NCBI GenBank assembly: GCA_000827265.1
Contig: KN834761.1
Coordinates: 776,915 to 798,876, forward strand
Direction: 5' to 3'
DNA: 21,962 nt
Origin: Collybiopsis luxurians FD-317 M1
Lineage: Eukaryota; Basidiomycota; Agaricomycetes; Agaricales; Omphalotaceae
The notes under the pieces are model-generated. The model was given only the letters and a program-made list of their open reading frames with translations. It did not search any database and had not been told where the DNA came from. Below, piece by piece: positions 17,687-21,962 of this stretch. The position numbers and the translations under genes were made by a program. The stretch's first letter is position 1. Every line of letters starts with the position of its first letter.

Positions 17687-20600
17687 ATGAGCAACTCCCC
17701 CAAACGTACCACTTGTGCTGCGAGGAGACAAATCAAAATTGCAGGGGCTTGTACCAGAGGTCAGCTACGACGAGCCCATTCTGGTAGCCTCGTGCCACTC
17801 AAAAAGCAGTCTATGGTGGCCAAGCCACCGTCTACTCAAGCCACAAGGTGACATTTGAAGAAAAGTCTATTCATGGATCATGTTTCGATACCTCGATTGG
17901 AGCTTTTGGTCCACAATAATCTAGTCTTGCTGGACTCTACGACTCTGGATGGCAATTCCGCTGAACTCAATGCAAGGAATACCAGTATGTGATGATTGAG
18001 TTCATTAAGCTATGTTAGTGACAACGGTCCCATATAGATATAGAATCGAGATCTCCATCACATAGGACAAGGCAAAAAACTTTCCGCCCTAATTTTGGTC
18101 CACCTTTGCAAGCTCTAGAAGACTCTGCATCCTGCCCACCCCATTCCAGCCCTGCACCCAGGACAGTCCAAACAGCCACTACATTCCAGGAACCTGTTCA
18201 CTCTGCCAGTCTTATGTTTGTCAATCCTAATCCTGATTTACGCACCCCCACAATCGGACACAATGCTTACCATCCCAGTCTCAAATTCGACGTTACCCTC
18301 TTTACCTCCATGATTGACGCCGTGTATCAAGCTTGGAACCAGAATTGGGCACTGACAAATGCAGTCACTGACTGTATCAACACAGTTTACTGGCTGCCCT
18401 CTGTTCAATCCTTGGACAAATTGAGTGCCTTCAAAAACAGAGAACTCCTTCATTGACGTGTGCTCAAAATGGCAATCAAAAAATACAAAGCTATTGTTGA
18501 CCTTTTACCACCCCCAGATAGCCCCCCGTTGGTCAAGCCTTTTGCAGGTCATGGCTTGCGACCATATACTCCCTCGAGAGCAAGGGAGTTATCTGAAACC
18601 ATTTTGGAGGGGTTTGCTACAAAGGATGTTTCACCCACACCAGGACCCTTGACATGGCATCTGTTCTCCACCATGCCCCTGGCTTCAAGCCCTCTTCCAC
18701 CGTCCTCTCCAACTCCAGCTGGGCTGTCGGTTCAGCCCCGCCAAACAGGGTATACTATCAGCAAGCAAGGTGTGGAGGGAGAGGAGTATGAAGGTGACTG
18801 GGAGGAAGAAGAGGACGAAGCGGAAGAAGAGACACTGCCTCCACCTCCATTTCCCAAAAGGTGTGTCAAGACCAATGGACAACGCCTTCCTCCAGTTCAA
18901 CAGGGTGAGGAGAGGGAGGAGCTCTCTCCACCTCTGAAAATTTGCACAAAGGACACTGAACAACACCTGTCTTCTCAGCAGGAGCAGGAGCAGGATATTC
19001 CTCCACCACTGCCTCCTAGCAAGCTAACAAAGGGAAAGGGAAAGGGGCGATGTCTTTCTCCTGTCCAGGAGGACAACGACGACGGTGATGACTCAGACTC
19101 TGAGGAGAGACATCCTCGTCGACCTGCTCAACACTCCCCCCCCCGACAGCCACCTCCCAACGCTTCTGGTTCACGCAATCCCAAATCCACCAATACTCCC
19201 AAAGAACCTTCAAACCAAAGTGGAGAGTCAAGTGGAGGTTCTCAACAGTGTCCACCTACATCTGGGGATAAAGAAAGGTCGAGTGACGAGGAAGGATCAC
19301 ACCCAGAAAACAGTGACCGACATCAAGGAAAATTTCACACTGAAACACTTCAGGAAGCATGTCTTGTGGTGGAATCATTTGATCAAACTCTTCGAGAGAT
19401 TGCTCAGAAGGCAGGCCACTCCGAAGTTGCATTAAAGAATGCAATGGGACTGACCGTGAAGAATCCTCATAATCATAACATGTGGAATATCTACCAGCAC
19501 TTTGCCATGGCCGAGGATGGGTTAAATATGCAGAAAGATGAAGGGCAATCCACAGCAGAATTTACTGCAATTTTATGCAATGCGTACCAGAGGACACCTG
19601 ATTTGCTGGAAAGGGAGAGAGACAAAGTACTCGCTGGTTTGCAGAAGTACTATGACTCAAAGATGGCAACCCATGTCGCCGGTATTCGAGCAGAGGGACT
19701 TTCAGAAGCGAAACTCTTGAAGTTCGCTAAAGGATTTATCTCGAGAGTGCATGCTCCATTTGTGAGCTTGCTTGATAGTGTACTCACTTGTTTCTGTAGG
19801 CACGGATGACTTACGAGACATACCAATTGTCTGTTTTTGGATGGGCGGTGGATCCGGTGAGTGGAAAAGCTGTTCAATGGGGGGCGGATCTGTTGTTTGA
19901 GGGAATGAAAAACTCGAATGCCACTGCGATGAGGCTACAGTGTGCAGATTATGGGTCTATGATACACATCTAACACATGCATTTGGGTCAGGAGGGGATG
20001 CTTCCACTGGAGAAACAGCGCCTAGTTGACTCGTACTCAGAAAGCCGATCGTGGATATGCAGTGCAGCAAGAGATATTTTTTTGATTCTACTTCGTAAGT
20101 TTGACAATCGTTCAACATTCACAGTGGAAATCTCATTTATGGCTCACAGGTGATCTATGTCCTGACAACAATATCAAACAAATGAAATGGGGTGATAACT
20201 TCGTGGATCTGTGCTACAAGCATCAAGTTACTCTCGTGAATTGGCCAAAGGGCACCTGAATTCCTGGTTTCCCAGGCAAGTCAAATGGGCTCTCAGAGAT
20301 CACGAAGCTTCCTTTGAATATTCTGAAATGCATAGTGAAGGACCGCGTCAACTATTGGAAATCACAATCGAAGGATCTTGCAAAACAGGCAGACGCTATG
20401 TCTTTGTATGAGGATGATAGCTTGGATGAAGAGGACAATCTATCCATGACCAGCATCCTGCTCGATGAGGACCAGCTCGTCCATTTTGTTGCATGGACGG
20501 ATGGTGAGTTTCAGCCTTCATAATTTGATATCAAGCTGAAATCCCTTACAACTTCAGAGCAGAAGGCACTCCCGGTGCTGCAAATGGGTGAGATCCCTAT

Positions 20601-21322
20601 TGTGCTGCAGGAGCCAGAAGGATCAGACGACGAAGATGGCCTCCCAATTTGTCTCTTACATCAGTCAAAGAAGTTCCAAAAGCGAGTGGCAAACCTCAAA
20701 ACCATTGTTGGGTCGTCAGACTCTGAAGATGGGGAGGGGGATGAGCGCAGTAAAGATGCTGGTGCTCATCCAGCTAGCCTTCAAAAAGCGAAGTCGGATG
20801 CAGCTGAGGGTGGCCAAGGCAACGGCAACAACAATGACAACAATGAAGAGGAAGAAGAGGCCAATGACGGTACTCAAATCAACACTTCAAAGTCCAAGCT
20901 TGCACAGGACAAAATTCCAACATCTTCCAAAACTCGTGAGAGGATGGACAGTATGCCCAAATGACAGTCGCGTAACTCTGGGAAATGAAAACGCTCCAGT
21001 GAGTCTGATACCGAGGAAGAGATGCGGTCTCGTACAAATGAGGTGAGTTGTACATGATATTCACTTTACAGGATTCTAATATCATGTTTGGATACAGAAA
21101 AAAAGGAAGCCTTCACAGCAGCACCTCCACTCCACTGATGAACACTCGCGGAGGCCCAGTGCTGCAGATCCTGCGCGTAAGATGCGCCAGGACAAGTTAA
21201 AGGCACTCAGTTGGGCAAAACAGTCAGATGCTGGCCCAAGACCATCCCTGAAGCATAAGGAGAGGCCAGAGAATCATGGTGTCGACAAAGTGGCTAGCAG
21301 TTCTAAAGCGAAAAAGCGCTAG
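17687..21322 (+). pseudogene. Unrecognised large cargo gene D (six exons), interrupted by stops
   Basis: Exons are 17687-17984, 18038-19761 (or -19746), 19800-20094, 20150-20503, 20558-21042 and 21098-21322. Intron phases agree throughout and give 1,126 codons (1,121 with the alternative donor). Stops interrupt it at TGA 17849, TGA 18454, TAA 19971, TGA 20257, TGA 20962 and TGA 20986. The N-terminus is basic (SNSPKRTTCAARRQIK). Residues about 230-520 are Pro-, Glu- and Ser-rich and probably disordered. About 530-670 is an ordered segment (TLQEACLVVESFDQTLREIA, NMWNIYQHFAMAEDGLNM) whose N-x-W-N-x-Y-x-x-F pattern recalls HMG-like folds only loosely. Then come FGWAVDPVSGKAVQWGADLL, MKWGDNFVDLCYKHQVTLVNW, an acidic Asn/Glu-rich tail and basic nuclear-signal-like KKRK and KAKKR. 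This suggests a nuclear, chromatin-facing protein; its function is unknown. Confidence 0.6.
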
Positions 21323-21677
21323 TTACATAGTGAAGGTGTTGTTACTTCTACAGGTCTACTTCTTTTTTTTTTTTGTTTGTTTAGCTTGTTCTTTAACCCC
21401 GTACCGTACCATAACTTTACTTACCATATCAGTCGTTACTCGGTACATATCTTGAATGAAAGAAGTTTACTTCAGATTATACAGTGAGACCTTAATAAAT
21501 ACTTGTAATTACAGGGACCTGTATTTGCCATTATGGTATAGCTTGACAAGAGTCCTTGAAACTAAAATATTCTATGTATGTTTTGCTTAATGTTATTGTG
21601 TGTTTTTGTACTCCTTATGTAGCCTAAATGTAATGTCTGTTTGAGGGAACAAAAATACAAACTTCTTGAGGTCAATA
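21323..21677. other. 3' flank of gene D up to the right palindrome array
   Basis: The region contains a run of 13 T at about 21362-21374 and AT-rich sequence with no coding frame. CpG stops being common after about 21440. AATAAATA near 21494 could be a poly(A) signal for gene D. Confidence 0.35.
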
Positions 21678-21755
21678 GTGGGCAGCTGCCCACTCTGAAA
21701 AATGACTGGTGGGCAGCTGCCCACTCTGAAAAATAAATGGTGGGCAGCTGCCCAT
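21678..21755 (-). repeat. Right array of GTGGGCAGCTGCCCAC palindromes (three sites)
   Basis: The 16-base palindrome GTGGGCAGCTGCCCAC occurs at 21678-21693 and 21709-21724, and nearly perfectly at 21740-21755, so the period is exactly 31 bp. Spacers read TCTGAAAAATRANTGG. In reverse complement they match the ATTTTCAGA spacer type of the left array, so the two arrays face each other. Confidence 0.85.
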
Positions 21756-21823
21756 TTTTATTGTGTAATGCCTTTTCTTAAAAGGTGGAAATATATAGTT
21801 GGAAGCCTTTAGATTGTAATGAA

Positions 21824-21923
21824 GACACCATGGTCTAGCTGGTTAAGACATCCATAACAAGTTATCGAAAGGAAATATCATCCTTGTTTATGGAAGGTGA
21901 GGGTTCGAATCCCTCTGGTGTCA
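21824..21923 (+). tRNA. tRNA-like gene with intron; anticodon uncertain
   Basis: The acceptor stem GACACCA pairs perfectly with TGGTGTC at 21916-21922, followed by discriminator A. The D arm is GTCT/AGAC with the GG pair in the loop. The T arm is GAGGG-TTCGAAT-CCCTC. Both pol III boxes fit (TGGTCTAGCTG and GGTTCGAATCC). The anticodon stem TCCAT/ATGGA encloses 34 bases, which implies an intron of about 27 nt in a 7-base loop. Canonical placement gives CAA (Leu), and CAAG pairs with CTTG in the intron as in fungal tRNA-Leu(CAA). However, the base before the anticodon is A, not T, and the variable arm is only 4 bases, unlike Leu. It could be a functional tRNA of another type, an oddly spliced one, or a pseudogene. 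Confidence 0.65.
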
Positions 21924-21962
21924 TTTAATTTGATTGTTTTGACTGAATTATTTTTGGCCCAA

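Larger units (their letters stand above)
10394..21755. mobile_element. Candidate 11.4-kb KDZ-type transposon with three additional genes
   Basis: The block holds a KDZ transposase and three further multi-exon genes. It is enclosed by palindrome arrays that match each other in inverted orientation: left units read ATTTTCAGATT-GGGCAGCTGCCC, and the right array read in reverse complement gives ATTTTTCAGAGT-GGGCAGCTGCCC. CpG is frequent inside and nearly absent outside, so the block differs from its surroundings in composition. The four genes show the same kind of damage (TGA stops). Known KDZ (Kyakuja-Dileera-Zisupton) elements of basidiomycetes can be large. I could not define terminal inverted repeats or target duplications, so the stated limits are the outermost palindromes, not the true ends. 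Confidence 0.6.

Noticed and set aside
10818..21322. A TET/JBP dioxygenase gene accompanying the KDZ transposase
   Set aside because: Such pairing is known in basidiomycetes, but I found no His-x-Asp iron-binding core or similar motif in genes B, C or D.

Overview
The window looks like a repeat-rich accessory region of a mushroom-forming (agaricomycete) fungus. The support is short GT-AG introns of about 50-66 nt, a KDZ-type transposase, a Ty3/gypsy-like gag-protease relic, and a fungal 33-residue ankyrin array with the LLLENGADVNAQ pattern. This is inferred from gene families; no species can be named from the sequence.

Layout. 1-948: 3' part of an ankyrin-repeat gene. 949-7366: almost gene-free, AT-rich DNA with several copies of a dispersed element. 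Its GC-rich CAGG/CCTGG modules begin TACATCAGGAAAAA and end in the inverse, and one copy is nested inside another at a TA. A heavily decayed coding relic lies on the minus strand at about 3735-4345. 7421-10314: promoter, leader, gag and protease of an LTR retrotransposon with several stops and no reverse transcriptase. 10394-21755: about 11.4 kb with a different base composition and four intron-containing genes: a KDZ transposase (minus), two unrecognised minus-strand genes (14707-15438 and 15824-17542), and an unrecognised 1,121-1,126-codon gene (plus, 17687-21322). 21824-21923: an intron-containing tRNA-like gene.

Main observation. The four-gene block is bracketed by arrays of the palindrome GGGCAGCTGCCC with about 31 bp spacing. 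The right array, read in reverse complement, carries the same spacer motif (ATTTTCAGA just before the palindrome) as two units of the left array. Inverted subterminal palindrome arrays around a KDZ transposase suggest that the whole block is one large mobile element, with the three other genes as cargo or accessory functions. Exact termini and target duplications could not be found.

Decay. The first 10.3 kb has almost no CpG (about a dozen by eye), whereas the block is CpG-rich. Within the block nearly all premature stops are TGA, often where Arg would fit, and the transposase has Asn where the family usually has a catalytic Asp. Both fit C-to-T loss at CpG. I infer a younger element sitting in old, CpG-stripped repeat DNA and starting to decay the same way.
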